Shown: positions 22,636-33,173, numbered from the stretch's first letter. The stretch is 64,000 nucleotides of DNA from Bacteroides acidifaciens (GCF_903181435.1 NZ_CAEUHO010000001.1:1860001-1924000), one strand, 5' to 3'. Program-made: numbers and translations. The notes: generated by a model not told the origin, from the sequence alone.

Positions 22636-23814
22636 ATGAAGAAAATCAGAATCGGTTTATTAGCCCGTATTGTCATCGCTATCATTCTAGGCATTGCCAT
22701 CGGTACCTTTTTCCCGTCTCCGCTGGTACGGATATTCGTCACTTTCAACGGCATTTTCAGTGAGTTTCTGAACTTCTCCATTCCGTTGATTATCCTCGGA
22801 CTGGTCACTGTGGCTATTGCCGACATCGGCAAAGGTGCGGGAAAGATGCTGCTCATCACCGCTCTGATTGCATACGGGGCTACTCTGTTTTCGGGTTTCC
22901 TCTCTTATTTCACCGGTGTCACGGTATTTCCGTCGCTTATCGAACCGGGCGTGCCACTCGAAGAAGTGAGCGAAGCACAAGGGATTCTCCCCTATTTCTC
23001 CGTATCCATCCCCCCGTTGATGAATGTGATGACGGCTTTGATTCTCGCTTTCACTCTTGGATTGGGGCTCGCTTCGCTGAACAGCGATGCTTTGAAGAAT
23101 GTAGCACGGGATTTTCAGGAGATTATCGTCCGTATGATTAGTGCGGTGATTCTACCTTTATTGCCGCTTTACATCTTCGGTATTTTCCTGAATATGACAC
23201 ATTCGGGACAAGTGTATTCTATCTTGATGGTATTTATCAAAATCATCGGAGTAATCTTTATCCTGCATATATTCCTGTTGGTCTTCCAATATTCCATTGC
23301 AGCGCTGTTTGTACGCAAAAACCCGTTCAAGCTACTCGGCAAGATGATGCCGGCTTATTTCACGGCGTTGGGTACGCAATCATCGGCCGCTACCATTCCT
23401 GTAACGTTGGAACAGACGAAGAAGAACGGAGTTTCGGCAGATATTGCAGGCTTCGTGATTCCGCTATGTGCCACGATTCATCTGTCGGGCAGTACGCTGA
23501 AAATCGTAGCTTGCGCACTGGCGTTGATGATGATGCAAGGAATGCCGTTCGACTTCCCCCTCTTTGCCGGTTTTATCTTTATGCTGGGAATCACGATGGT
23601 GGCTGCACCGGGCGTTCCGGGCGGGGCTATCATGGCTGCTTTGGGAATCCTTCAATCCATGCTCGGCTTCGATGAATCGGCTCAAGCCTTGATGATTGCT
23701 CTTCACATTGCAATGGATAGTTTCGGAACAGCCTGCAACGTCACCGGTGACGGAGCTATTGCGCTGATTATCGACAAAATGATGGGCAAAAACCGTGCTG
23801 AGAAACTGTGCTGA
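22636..23814 (+). CDS. Dicarboxylate/amino acid:cation symporter (DAACS)
   Basis: 392 residues from ATG 22636. A polytopic inner-membrane protein with about eight helices plus the two re-entrant loops of the family: the serine-rich loop AYFTALGTQSSAATIPVTLE and the motif DSFGTACNVTGDGAIALIID near the C-terminus. It imports dicarboxylates or amino acids (serine/threonine or glutamate) with Na+ or H+. Substrate cannot be fixed from sequence alone. Confidence 0.9.
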   Translation: MKKIRIGLLARIVIAIILGIAIGTFFPSPLVRIFVTFNGIFSEFLNFSIPLIILGLVTVAIADIGKGAGKMLLITALIAYGATLFSGFLSYFTGVTVFPSLIEPGVPLEEVSEAQGILPYFSVSIPPLMNVMTALILAFTLGLGLASLNSDALKNVARDFQEIIVRMISAVILPLLPLYIFGIFLNMTHSGQVYSILMVFIKIIGVIFILHIFLLVFQYSIAALFVRKNPFKLLGKMMPAYFTALGTQSSAATIPVTLEQTKKNGVSADIAGFVIPLCATIHLSGSTLKIVACALALMMMQGMPFDFPLFAGFIFMLGITMVAAPGVPGGAIMAALGILQSMLGFDESAQALMIALHIAMDSFGTACNVTGDGAIALIIDKMMGKNRAEKLC

Positions 23815-23897
23815 AAAATAAATGGAAAGTGGTTTGCATATACAACAAAAAATACCGACATTTGCACCCACATTTTCAATTATTAAATACATAGCGT

Positions 23898-24968
23898 ATG
23901 AAAAAAGCCCTAATTTCAGGCATCACCGGGCAGGATGGTTCTTATCTTGCCGAGTTTTTATTGCAAAAAGGTTACGAAGTACACGGTATTCTCCGGCGTT
24001 CTTCTTCGTTCAATACAGGACGTATTGAACATTTGTATTTTGACGAGTGGGTGCGCGACATGAAACAAAAACGTACTATCAATCTGCATTATGGGGATAT
24101 GACAGATTCTAGTTCGTTAATCCGTATTATCCAACAGGTGCAACCGGATGAAATCTACAATCTGGCTGCCCAAAGCCACGTAAAAGTTTCATTCGACGTT
24201 CCCGAGTACACTGCCGAAGCGGATGCTGTCGGCACACTGCGTATGCTCGAAGCAGTACGCATTCTGGGACTGGAAAAGAAAACCCGCATCTATCAGGCTT
24301 CTACTTCCGAATTGTTCGGCAAGGTGCAGGAAGTGCCACAAAAAGAGACAACTCCGTTCTATCCCCGCTCTCCGTACGGGGTAGCCAAACAATATGGTTT
24401 CTGGATTACTAAGAATTACCGTGAAAGTTATGGTATGTTCGCTGTAAACGGTATCTTGTTCAACCATGAGAGCGAACGCCGTGGCGAAACTTTCGTTACC
24501 CGTAAAATTTCTCTGGCTGCTGCACGTATCGCGCAGGGAGAACAGGACAAGCTGTATTTAGGTAATCTGGATGCACGCCGCGACTGGGGATACGCCAAGG
24601 ATTACGTAGAATGTATGTGGCTGATTCTGCAACATGAGGTTCCCGAAGATTTCGTGATTGCTACGGGAGAAATGCACACTGTACGCGAGTTTGCGACACT
24701 GGCTTTCAAAGAGGCAGGCATCGAACTTCGTTGGGAAGGTGAAGGCGTGAACGAAAAAGGTATCGATGTAGTTACCGGAAAGACTTTGGTAGAAGTTGAC
24801 CCCAAATATTTCCGTCCGTCGGAAGTGGAACAATTGTTGGGCGACCCGACTAAAGCGAAAACTTTATTGGGATGGAATCCGTGCAAGACTTCATTCGAAG
24901 AACTGGTAAGTATCATGGTCCGCCACGATATGGAGAAGGTAAAACGCATGATAGCTACCAAACATTAA
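23898..24968 (+). CDS. gmd: GDP-mannose 4,6-dehydratase
   Basis: 356 residues. First step from GDP-mannose to GDP-L-fucose. SDR-type fold with [35 protein letters not shown], a catalytic TSELFG triad segment and the Y-x3-K in [12 protein letters not shown]; also [17 protein letters not shown]. It is followed by fcl in the same direction, so a fucose-donor operon for surface glycans and glycoproteins. Confidence 0.97.
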   Translation: MKKALISGITGQDGSYLAEFLLQKGYEVHGILRRSSSFNTGRIEHLYFDEWVRDMKQKRTINLHYGDMTDSSSLIRIIQQVQPDEIYNLAAQSHVKVSFDVPEYTAEADAVGTLRMLEAVRILGLEKKTRIYQASTSELFGKVQEVPQKETTPFYPRSPYGVAKQYGFWITKNYRESYGMFAVNGILFNHESERRGETFVTRKISLAAARIAQGEQDKLYLGNLDARRDWGYAKDYVECMWLILQHEVPEDFVIATGEMHTVREFATLAFKEAGIELRWEGEGVNEKGIDVVTGKTLVEVDPKYFRPSEVEQLLGDPTKAKTLLGWNPCKTSFEELVSIMVRHDMEKVKRMIATKH

Positions 24969-24978
24969 TACTTGTTTC

Positions 24979-25048
24979 ACCACAGATTAACACAGATTTC
25001 CACGGATATAAAGAAAATATTCTGTGAAAATCTGTGGTAATCTGTGGT
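24979..25048. repeat. Intergenic inverted repeat, CRCRGATTA family
   Basis: Two 25-bp arms, 24979-25003 and 25024-25048, match with three mismatches and would form a long hairpin between gmd and fcl. The core (CACAGATTA, CACAGATTT, CCACGG) is related to the inverted repeat at 59626-59704. Confidence 0.7.
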
Positions 25049-25067
25049 AAGAATAAAATAAGATAAA

Positions 25068-26138
25068 ATGGAAAAGAATGCAAAGATATATGTAGCAGGA
25101 CACCGCGGTCTTGTAGGCTCTGCTATCTGGAAAAATTTGCAAGATAAAGGATATACCAATCTGATAGGTCGTTCCCATAAGGAACTTGACCTACTGGACG
25201 GTGCAGCTGTCCGCAAGTTCTTTGATGAAGAAAAACCGGAGTATGTATTCCTTGCCGCTGCCTTTGTAGGCGGTATCATGGCAAACAGTATCTACCGTGC
25301 CGACTTTATTTACAAGAATTTGCAGATTCAGCAGAATGTGATTGGAGAAAGTTTCCGTCACAATGTAAAGAAGTTGCTCTTTCTGGGTAGTACGTGTATT
25401 TACCCGCGTGATGCAGAACAGCCCATGAAAGAAGATGTGCTACTCACTTCTCCGCTAGAATACACTAATGAGCCGTATGCCATTGCCAAAATTGCCGGAT
25501 TAAAGATGTGCGAAAGTTTCAACCTGCAATATGGCACAAACTATATCGCTGTGATGCCGACCAATCTCTACGGTCCGAATGATAATTTCGATTTGGAACG
25601 CAGTCATGTATTGCCTGCCATGATTCGAAAAATCCATCTGGCTCACTGTTTGAAAGAAGGCGATTGGGAAGCTGTACGCAAGGATATGAACCTGCGTCCG
25701 GTAGAAGGTGTCAATGGTGACAGCTCCAAAGAAGAGATCCTCGCTATTCTAGGAAAATATGGTATCAGCGACACGGAAGTGACGCTTTGGGGCACAGGCA
25801 CTCCGCTTCGTGAATTCCTTTGGAGTGAAGAAATGGCAGATGCCAGCGTATTCGTCATGGAACATGTGGACTTCAAGGATACCTATAAAGAAGGTGACAA
25901 GGATATTCGCAACTGCCACATCAACATCGGAACCGGTAAGGAAATCACAATCCGCCAACTTGCCGAAAGTATCGTAGAAACCGTAGGGTATCAAGGTAAA
26001 CTGACCTTCGACAGCAGTAAACCGGACGGCACTATGCGGAAACTGACCGACCCTTCAAAACTGCATGCGCTCGGATGGCATCATAAAATCGAAATCGAGG
26101 AAGGCGTACGGAAAATGTACGAATGGTACTTGAAATAA
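25068..26138 (+). CDS. fcl: GDP-L-fucose synthase
   Basis: 356 residues. Epimerises and reduces the Gmd product to GDP-L-fucose. Motifs: VAGHRGLVGSAIWKNL, FLGSTCIYPRDAEQPM, and Y-x3-K in NEPYAIAKIAGLKMCE, plus PTNLYGPNDNFD. It is about 40 residues longer than the E. coli enzyme because of an insertion near residues 195-230 (AVRKDMNLRPVEGVNGDSSK), which I believe is usual in Bacteroides. Confidence 0.96.
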   Translation: MEKNAKIYVAGHRGLVGSAIWKNLQDKGYTNLIGRSHKELDLLDGAAVRKFFDEEKPEYVFLAAAFVGGIMANSIYRADFIYKNLQIQQNVIGESFRHNVKKLLFLGSTCIYPRDAEQPMKEDVLLTSPLEYTNEPYAIAKIAGLKMCESFNLQYGTNYIAVMPTNLYGPNDNFDLERSHVLPAMIRKIHLAHCLKEGDWEAVRKDMNLRPVEGVNGDSSKEEILAILGKYGISDTEVTLWGTGTPLREFLWSEEMADASVFVMEHVDFKDTYKEGDKDIRNCHINIGTGKEITIRQLAESIVETVGYQGKLTFDSSKPDGTMRKLTDPSKLHALGWHHKIEIEEGVRKMYEWYLK

Positions 26139-26154
26139 GAAGTAAAACAATCTG

Positions 26155-26266
26155 TTGATATGCTATCAGCATCATTATTTTAGCTTATAGCATAATTAAT
26201 TATCATTATAGCATATATGATTTTCATTATAGCATATCAGAATTAGCTCATAGCATATCACAGATT
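26155..26266. repeat. Short dispersed repeat TATAGCATA
   Basis: Four direct copies of (T/C)ATAGCATA within about 80 bp, plus one inverted copy (TATGCTAT) at the left. They lie upstream of the acyl-CoA synthetase promoter; possibly a regulator-binding array or slippage product. Confidence 0.5.
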
Positions 26267-26334
26267 TTCTCCCTCTTCCCCCCCCTCTACCCAAAAATTC
26301 TTCACTCATAGTTCTTCATTCTTAATTAAATTGT

Positions 26335-26342
26335 TATATTTG
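26335..26342 (+). promoter_or_regulatory. -7 box TATATTTG of the acyl-CoA synthetase gene
   Basis: A consensus -7 box 29 bp before ATG 26372. Confidence 0.55.
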
Positions 26343-26371
26343 CACAATTTAATACCAAATGTGCAAAAACA

Positions 26372-28030
26372 ATGGAACAGAGTTTTATAGCTTACATTGA
26401 AAACAGTATCAAGAATAATTGGGACTTGGATGCCTTGACCGATTACAAGGGTGCCACCCTACAGTATAAAGACGTAGCTCGCAAAATCGAAAAACTCCAT
26501 ATCATTTTTGAGGAAAGTGGAATCCGCAAGGGAGACAAGATTGCCGTATGCGGAAGAAACAGTTCGCATTGGGGAGTAACTTTCCTGGCTACGCTGACAT
26601 ATGGAGCGGTTATCGTGCCTATTCTCCATGAGTTTAAAGCAGACAATGTGCACAACATCGTCAACCACTCCGAAGCGAAATTGCTACTTGTAGGAGACAT
26701 GGTATGGGAAAACCTGAACGAATCGGCAATGCCGCTACTGGAAGGTATCCTGATGATGAACGATTTCAGTCTGCTGGTATCGCGCAGCGAACGTCTGACT
26801 TACGCACGCGAACATCTGAATGAAATGTTCGGTAAGAAATACCCCAAGAACTTCCGAAAAGAACATGTCGCATATCATAAAGACGAACCCGAAGAATTAG
26901 CCGTTATCAATTATACTTCCGGCACGACCAGTTACTCCAAAGGAGTAATGCTCCCCTATCGCAGTTTGTGGTCGAATACCCAATTTGCATTTGATGTGTT
27001 GGATTTGAAAGCCGGAGATAAAATCGTATCCATGCTTCCTATGGCGCACATGTACGGATTGGCGTTCGAATTTCTTTATGAGTTTGCCGTCGGATGCCAC
27101 ATTTACTTCCTTACCCGCATGCCGAGTCCGAAAATCATCTTCCAGGCATTTGAAGAAGTTAAACCCAGCTTGATTGTGGCTGTCCCGCTTATCATCGAAA
27201 AAATCATAAAGAAAAGCGTACTTCCGAAACTGGAAACTCCTGCTATGAAGATATTGTTGAAAGTACCTATCATCAATGATAAAATCAAAGCAACAGTACG
27301 CGAGGAGATGATAAAAGCATTCGGTGGGAACTTTAAAGAAATTATCGTCGGGGGAGCTGCATTCAACCAGGAAGTGGAACAATTCTTGAAAATGATTGAT
27401 TTCCCTTATACGGTAGGATATGGAATGACGGAATGCGGTCCGATTATCTGCTACGAAGACTGGACAAAATTCAAGCCGGGCTCTTGCGGAAAGGCTGCCC
27501 CCCGTATGGATGTACGGATTCTGTCTTCCGACCCGGAGAATATCGTCGGAGAAATTGTATGTAAAGGCCCGAATGTGATGTTGGGATATTATAAGAATGA
27601 GGAAGCTACACAGGAAGTTATTGATAAAGACGGCTGGCTGCACACAGGCGACCTCGCATTGATGGATGCGGAAGGCAATGTAACTATCAAGGGACGCAGC
27701 AAAAACTTGCTTCTCAGCGCAAGCGGGCAGAACATTTATCCTGAAGAAATCGAAGATAAACTGAATAATATGCCGTACGTGGCCGAAAGTATCATCGTTC
27801 AGCAGAACGAGAAGCTCGTCGGTCTTGTTTATCCTGATTTTGACGACGCTTTCGCCCACGGTCTGAAGAATGAGGACATCGAAAGAGTAATGGAAGAAAA
27901 CCGGGTGACACTGAATACAATGCTACCGGCATACAGCCAGATTTCCAAGATGAAGATTTATCCCGAGGAATTCGAAAAAACACCGAAGAAGAGCATCAAA
28001 CGGTATTTGTATCAGGAAGCTAAAGGTTAA
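26372..28030 (+). CDS. Long-chain fatty-acid-CoA ligase-like (AMP-binding)
   Basis: 552 residues. ANL superfamily enzyme that activates a carboxylic acid with ATP to the acyl-adenylate and passes it to CoA or a carrier. It shows the P-loop INYTSGTTSYSKGVMLP, the A5 motif GYGMTECGPI, DGWLHTGDLALMD and the hinge region KNLLLSASGQNIYPEEIE. A fatty-acid substrate is the usual assignment for this branch; not proven here. Cytoplasmic or peripheral membrane. Alone behind its own promoter. Confidence 0.9.
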   Translation: MEQSFIAYIENSIKNNWDLDALTDYKGATLQYKDVARKIEKLHIIFEESGIRKGDKIAVCGRNSSHWGVTFLATLTYGAVIVPILHEFKADNVHNIVNHSEAKLLLVGDMVWENLNESAMPLLEGILMMNDFSLLVSRSERLTYAREHLNEMFGKKYPKNFRKEHVAYHKDEPEELAVINYTSGTTSYSKGVMLPYRSLWSNTQFAFDVLDLKAGDKIVSMLPMAHMYGLAFEFLYEFAVGCHIYFLTRMPSPKIIFQAFEEVKPSLIVAVPLIIEKIIKKSVLPKLETPAMKILLKVPIINDKIKATVREEMIKAFGGNFKEIIVGGAAFNQEVEQFLKMIDFPYTVGYGMTECGPIICYEDWTKFKPGSCGKAAPRMDVRILSSDPENIVGEIVCKGPNVMLGYYKNEEATQEVIDKDGWLHTGDLALMDAEGNVTIKGRSKNLLLSASGQNIYPEEIEDKLNNMPYVAESIIVQQNEKLVGLVYPDFDDAFAHGLKNEDIERVMEENRVTLNTMLPAYSQISKMKIYPEEFEKTPKKSIKRYLYQEAKG

Positions 28031-28087
28031 GGCTACTAAACATAGCATAGAAGAATATAACTTAAACCGAAGATAAAGAGCTATAGA

Positions 28088-29236
28088 ATGAAGATAAAGA
28101 AAACAATAATTACGGCAGCTATCCTAATGGCTGCCGTTTGTTTACCGGCGCAGAATAAGAGTGCCGGTATTAATATTTCCATTTGGAAAGATATTTGTAC
28201 GCAACCACATGACAGTACGCAGACTACTTATGTGAATATCGGTCTGTTGTCTACTATGAATCGTCTGAATGGGGTAGGAATCAACGCATTGGGAAGCGTA
28301 ATCCACGGTGATATGAACGGTGTTCAGATTACAGGATTGGCAAACTTGGCAGGTGGAACAATGCGAGGCGTTCAAATAGCCGGTATCAGCAATATCAGCG
28401 GAGACAATACGATAGGATTTTCCACTGCCGGACTGGTTAATATAACCGGTGACGGTACACGGGGAGTAACCATTGCCGGACTTACCGGTATCGGTGGAGA
28501 CAATACCTCAGGAGTAATGATAAGCGGTTTTATGAATGTGACGGGGAACATGGCTTCGGGTATTCATTTCTCCGGCGCAGCAAATATCACGGGACAAAGT
28601 TTCAATGGTATGATGACTTCCGGACTCTTGAATGTGGTAGGCGAAAACATGAATGGTCTGCAAATAGCCGGCATTGCCAATATTACGGCTACAAAGTTGA
28701 ATGGCATGCAAATAGCATTGTGCAATTACGCTACCAAAGCCTGTGGACTACAGATTGGTCTGGTCAACTATTACAGGGAAGATATGAAAGGACTTCAATT
28801 AGGATTGGTCAACGCGAATCCTAATACAAGAATACAGATGATGGTATATGGCGGTAATGCGACTCCTGCTAATGTAGGTGTACGCTTCAAGAACCAATTA
28901 TTCTATACGATTCTGGGAGTGGGTTCCATGTACCAGGGATTGAATGACAAGTTTTCTATGAGTGCGTCCTATCGTGCCGGGCTGTCTCTTCCTATTTATA
29001 AGGGACTCTCCATTAGTGGTGACCTCGGATACCAGCATATAGAAGCTTGTGATAATAAAGATGAAGTAATTCCAAGACGCCTGTACGCATTGCAGGCACG
29101 TGCAAATTTGGAATATCAGTTCACTAAGAAATTCGGTATCTTCGCGACAGGCGGCTACGGCTTGACCAGGTTCTATAATAAATCAAGCAATTACGATAAA
29201 GGAGCGATTATCGAAGCGGGTATTATTCTTTTCTAA
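28088..29236 (+). CDS. Repeat-built surface protein (LA_2272-like repeats)
   Basis: 382 residues with a signal peptide (TIITAAILMAAVCLPAQ). Residues about 60-245 consist of about ten repeats of roughly 20 residues with the pattern GVQIAGLxNIxGDN (GVQITGLANLAGGTM, GVQIAGISNISGDN, GVTIAGLTGIGGDN). They should form a right-handed beta-helix. The last 130 residues look like outer-membrane beta strands ending in F (GAIIEAGIILF). Similar repeats are known from Leptospira surface proteins; function unknown. It follows the ligase gene by 57 bp. Confidence 0.7.
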   Translation: MKIKKTIITAAILMAAVCLPAQNKSAGINISIWKDICTQPHDSTQTTYVNIGLLSTMNRLNGVGINALGSVIHGDMNGVQITGLANLAGGTMRGVQIAGISNISGDNTIGFSTAGLVNITGDGTRGVTIAGLTGIGGDNTSGVMISGFMNVTGNMASGIHFSGAANITGQSFNGMMTSGLLNVVGENMNGLQIAGIANITATKLNGMQIALCNYATKACGLQIGLVNYYREDMKGLQLGLVNANPNTRIQMMVYGGNATPANVGVRFKNQLFYTILGVGSMYQGLNDKFSMSASYRAGLSLPIYKGLSISGDLGYQHIEACDNKDEVIPRRLYALQARANLEYQFTKKFGIFATGGYGLTRFYNKSSNYDKGAIIEAGIILF

Positions 29237-29296
29237 GTTGGTCTCATCTAAAAGAAAGAAATAATAAACGACAAGCTCACCAGAAAATAAAGGAAT

Positions 29297-29340
29297 AGCC
29301 CTGTAAGAATGAGACTTCAAATTCATCATTCTACAGGGCT
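29297..29340. terminator. Bidirectional terminator between convergent genes
   Basis: AGCCCTGTA and AATGA pair with TCATT and TACAGGGCT across a 12-nt loop, followed by TTATTTATT. It lies between the repeat protein and fbp. Confidence 0.75.
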
Positions 29341-29369
29341 TATTTATTATATAATGTATGACTTATCTA

Positions 29370-31364
29370 TTACACCTTTTCTTTAATCAACCCCGTACAA
29401 TAAGCTACAAGCAACTTCTTCAAATCCTGAATTTGCGTCACAAGTTCTTTCCCTTTATCGGTATCCTTCACCATCATCCGCTGGGAGTTAAACTCTAAAA
29501 CAAAGTTAGTCGATTTTATATCCAAGCCCTCTTCAATAGCTTTCTGACGAGACTGGAACGGTTCATGCTGCACGAGCTGCATACCGTGAGAGTGATAAAC
29601 AAGCGTATATCCCGCAATTCCCGTTTCTGGCTGATAAGCTTTTGAGAATCCGCCATCAATAACGAAAAGCTTGCCGTTGGCTTTCATAGGTTGCTCTCCC
29701 TGGATTGTTTTCACAGGCACATGACCATTGATAATATGCGAATGAGGACCTAAAGCCCCGAACTCGGCCAATATCTGGTCACATATATCTTCCCGGTTAC
29801 GCAGCGTATAATAATGCCCTTTCTTCTCTTTATGCAACTCTTTGTCATCCACAAAGTAACGTTCGAAAGTTGCCATCTTATCCTTGTCGAACAAAGGAGC
29901 TTCCGGGCCGCACCACATATACCAGATATAGTCCATTGCAAATTCCTTGTCCTCTTCCCCATCTTCATCAAAATATGCGGTACGAATCAATTGGTCGGCT
30001 TTATCCAACAATTTGCGTCCCCAGTATTCCTTGTCCCGTATCCTGACATGCTTGAAGCTGCCATCTTCATTCAAAGGTACGGAAGCATGATAAAGAAGGT
30101 TAGAGTTGGAAACCAGATACATTCCGCCATATGTAAACAGACAGCGCATATGCTTCTTCAGTTTTTCACTATTCATAAACGAATAATGAATCTTCTCCAC
30201 CAGTTCGCGCTCTTCATCCGTCAAACGATAAGGGTCGGCAGGGTCTATGGTCGGGAAGTTCGTATCGCGGAGCACATATTCTTTTCCTTCATAAACAAAG
30301 ACACCACGTTCAAAATCTATCTTCTCCAGCAGTTTGCGGTTTGCCATCCCAAACTCTGGACGACGGTCGATAATCTCAGCTTCCAGTTTAAACTGAATAA
30401 TAGTGATAGCCTTATGCATCTGGGTTATCAGGCGCAAAGTCTTTTCATTATAATGAGCATCGGCAAAATTCATTTTCGGCATGAAGATGGAACAAGGGTC
30501 GTCGGCATAAGTATCCATGGCGAAGGTAGCCAAGGGAAGCAAGTTAATTCCGTAACCATCTTCAAGTGTAGCCAGATTGCCATAACGCATAGACATACGG
30601 ATAACGTTGGCGATACAACTGTCATTGCCGGAAGCAGCGCCCATCCAAAGAATGTCATGGTTACCCCATTGAATATCAAAGTTATGATAGTTGCACAAAG
30701 TATCCATAATAATGTGAGCGCCCGGGCCACGGTCGTAGATATCACCTACGATATGAAGAGAGTCTATAGTGAGACGCTGAATCAGGTTGCACATGGCAAT
30801 GATAAAATCATCCGCACGCTTTGTAGTAATAATCGTACTGATAATCACATTGATATAAGCATGCTTATTCGGCTCGATGGAAGATTCGTGCAACAGTTCC
30901 TGTATGATATAAGAAAATTCGGCAGGCAGGGATTTGCGCACTTTGGAACGGGTGTACTTGGATGATACATTCTGGCAGACTTTCACCAGTTGGTTCAACG
31001 TTATCAGATACCAGTCGTCCAAATCCTTTTCACGCGCTTTCACGAGTTGGAGCTTTTCTTCGGGATAGTAAATCAGAGTACAGATTTCTTTCTTTTCCGC
31101 CTCACGGAGAGTATTACCGAATATTTCATTCACTTTACGTTTTACCGCACCCGACGCATTTTTCAGTACATGTTGAAAGGCTTCATATTCACCATGTATA
31201 TCTGTCAAAAAATGCTCCGTCCCCTTCGGTAGATTCAAGATAGCTTCCAGGTTGATTATTTCCGTACTTGCATCGGCAATCGTAGGAAAACTTCGGGAAA
31301 GCAATTGCAGATAGCGAAGGTCGCTCACAATACTTTCAGGAGTTATATTACTTTGAGCAGTCAT
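29370..31364 (-). CDS. fbp: Fructose-1,6-bisphosphatase class III
   Basis: 664 residues, the normal length of the Firmicutes/Bacteroidetes class III enzyme. It removes the 1-phosphate in gluconeogenesis. The metallophosphatase motifs are clear: FLTDIHGEYEAF near residue 37, HIVGDIYDRGPG near 200 and WGNHDILWMGAA near 232, with a late INGHVPVK histidine motif. Single gene. Confidence 0.96.
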   Translation of the reverse strand: MTAQSNITPESIVSDLRYLQLLSRSFPTIADASTEIINLEAILNLPKGTEHFLTDIHGEYEAFQHVLKNASGAVKRKVNEIFGNTLREAEKKEICTLIYYPEEKLQLVKAREKDLDDWYLITLNQLVKVCQNVSSKYTRSKVRKSLPAEFSYIIQELLHESSIEPNKHAYINVIISTIITTKRADDFIIAMCNLIQRLTIDSLHIVGDIYDRGPGAHIIMDTLCNYHNFDIQWGNHDILWMGAASGNDSCIANVIRMSMRYGNLATLEDGYGINLLPLATFAMDTYADDPCSIFMPKMNFADAHYNEKTLRLITQMHKAITIIQFKLEAEIIDRRPEFGMANRKLLEKIDFERGVFVYEGKEYVLRDTNFPTIDPADPYRLTDEERELVEKIHYSFMNSEKLKKHMRCLFTYGGMYLVSNSNLLYHASVPLNEDGSFKHVRIRDKEYWGRKLLDKADQLIRTAYFDEDGEEDKEFAMDYIWYMWCGPEAPLFDKDKMATFERYFVDDKELHKEKKGHYYTLRNREDICDQILAEFGALGPHSHIINGHVPVKTIQGEQPMKANGKLFVIDGGFSKAYQPETGIAGYTLVYHSHGMQLVQHEPFQSRQKAIEEGLDIKSTNFVLEFNSQRMMVKDTDKGKELVTQIQDLKKLLVAYCTGLIKEKV

Positions 31365-31508
31365 TTTATTTTATTACAATTTACTAATTACCAATTATTT
31401 TACTTCTTAATGTTCTTTAGTTTGGAATCATACGATTCAGTTATTCGTGATAAATATAGTACTTTTATAACACAAGTCTATTATTTCTCAATTTTTAATT
31501 CTCAATTT

Positions 31509-33173
31509 TCAATTTAACAAGAACATCAACAACACTTGTGCGATAATCACCCGCAGAAACATACACAGCGGATATACTGTCGCATAAGCTACGGACGGAT
31601 TGTCACCGGGGATTGTATCATTTGCATAATTCAACGCCATCGGATTCGCCATACTTCCGCACAACATACCGGACACCGTGCCGAAATCTATCTTCATCAT
31701 CTTGAAGGCTATAAAGCCTACCAAGACTGTCGGGACAATCGTCAATCCTGCTCCCAAAGCAATCCATAACAAGCCTTCCGGGCGGAATACAGTGTCGAAG
31801 AAATGCGCTCCGGCATCCAGTCCCAAACAGGCGAGATACATAGAAAGTCCCAGTGCGCGCAACATCAGATTTGCGCTGCGAGTGGTATAGGTAATCATGT
31901 GTATCCGCGGTCCGAATGTACCCAAAAGGATACCCACAATAATCGGTCCACCCGCCAATCCCAGCTTCACGGGAGTGCTTACACCCGGGATGGAAAAAGG
32001 AATGGCACCCAATGCCAATCCAAACACGATACCGATAAATATAACCACTAGATTAGGCTCTTTCAAACTCTTGACAGCATTACCCAGTACTTTCTCCACA
32101 TTTTGGATGGCAGCCTTCTCTCCTACTACCGTCAAGCGGTCGCCCAACTGAAGTATCAATTCCGGAGTGGCAAGCAGTTGCACGCCCGAACGGTAAACAC
32201 GGCTGATATTAATCCCATAATGATTTCTCAACCGGAGAGCGCCCAGTTTTTTTCCGTTCAACTCAGGACGAGTGACAACGATACGTTGGGAAACCAATTC
32301 GCTGTCAATCGCATTCCAGTCAATATCCTCTTTGTTCCAATCCGTATTTTCCTGTTCTCCGAAAAGAACGGTCAAGGCTAAAGCATCTTTCTCTGCGGTT
32401 ATCACCAGCAAGCGGTCTCCCTCTTTCAATACTTTATCGGAAGTCGGGATGCTGACATGCCCGTCCCGCCACAAACGGGAGATGACAAACTTCGGGTAAC
32501 TCATATGAGCTATATCCTTTATACTCTTATTGAAAATAGCAGGATTGTGTACTTGAAACGCAGCAATATAAGTTTTGTTCGCATCATCTTTCTCTTTTAT
32601 CTCCAAATCTTCTTTGCGAACCAGCACTTTACGGATTAATAAAACGGCAAGAATTACGCCGACTACTCCCATCGGATATGCCACCGCACATCCTAGGGCA
32701 GGCGTACTGCTCTCCATTCCCATCTGTTTCAAAGTTTGCTGTGCAGCTCCCAATGCCGGAGTATTGGTCGTTGCACCACAAAGAATACCAACCATATCGG
32801 GAAGAGACACACCCGTGGCATAACTGGCTACCACCGTCAACAATGTTCCTAAAAGAACGACTCCGAGCGCCAGCATGTTCAGCGTCACTCCGCCTTTACG
32901 AAAAGAGCTGAAGAAACCGGGCCCCACTTGCAGCCCAAGGGAATAAACAAATATGACGAGTCCGAAACTTTCTGCATAATTCAACATCTGCGCATCCACC
33001 GAAAGCCCGAAATGCCCGGCAAGAATACCCGCAAAAAAAACAAAAGTGACTCCCAGGGAAACTCCCCAGAAATGCACTCTTCCCAGCCCCAGACCTATTG
33101 CCGAAATCAGCGAAAGTACCACAACAGCCTGTAAGGCAGAATGTTCGAGAAATAAACTATATAACCACTCCAT
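31509..33173 (-). CDS. AspT/YidE-YbjL family putative exchanger
   Basis: 554 residues. Two five-helix membrane halves (start LFLEHSALQAVVVLSLISAI and end FLRVIIAQVLLMFLL) flank two RCK_C/TrkA-C domains (about 195-360, for example RIVVTRPELNGKKLGALRL). Family motif GILCGATTNTPALGAAQQ in the first half and GMLCGSMANPMALNYAN in the second. AspT exchanges aspartate for alanine; the true substrate here is unknown. Confidence 0.88.
   Translation of the reverse strand: MEWLYSLFLEHSALQAVVVLSLISAIGLGLGRVHFWGVSLGVTFVFFAGILAGHFGLSVDAQMLNYAESFGLVIFVYSLGLQVGPGFFSSFRKGGVTLNMLALGVVLLGTLLTVVASYATGVSLPDMVGILCGATTNTPALGAAQQTLKQMGMESSTPALGCAVAYPMGVVGVILAVLLIRKVLVRKEDLEIKEKDDANKTYIAAFQVHNPAIFNKSIKDIAHMSYPKFVISRLWRDGHVSIPTSDKVLKEGDRLLVITAEKDALALTVLFGEQENTDWNKEDIDWNAIDSELVSQRIVVTRPELNGKKLGALRLRNHYGINISRVYRSGVQLLATPELILQLGDRLTVVGEKAAIQNVEKVLGNAVKSLKEPNLVVIFIGIVFGLALGAIPFSIPGVSTPVKLGLAGGPIIVGILLGTFGPRIHMITYTTRSANLMLRALGLSMYLACLGLDAGAHFFDTVFRPEGLLWIALGAGLTIVPTVLVGFIAFKMMKIDFGTVSGMLCGSMANPMALNYANDTIPGDNPSVAYATVYPLCMFLRVIIAQVLLMFLLN

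Noticed and set aside
26897..27859. Long open frame antisense to the acyl-CoA synthetase
   Set aside because: Lies wholly within a clear gene on the other strand and shows no family features.
29814..30965. Long open frame antisense to fbp
   Set aside because: Shadow of a well-conserved enzyme gene; no start signals or motifs.
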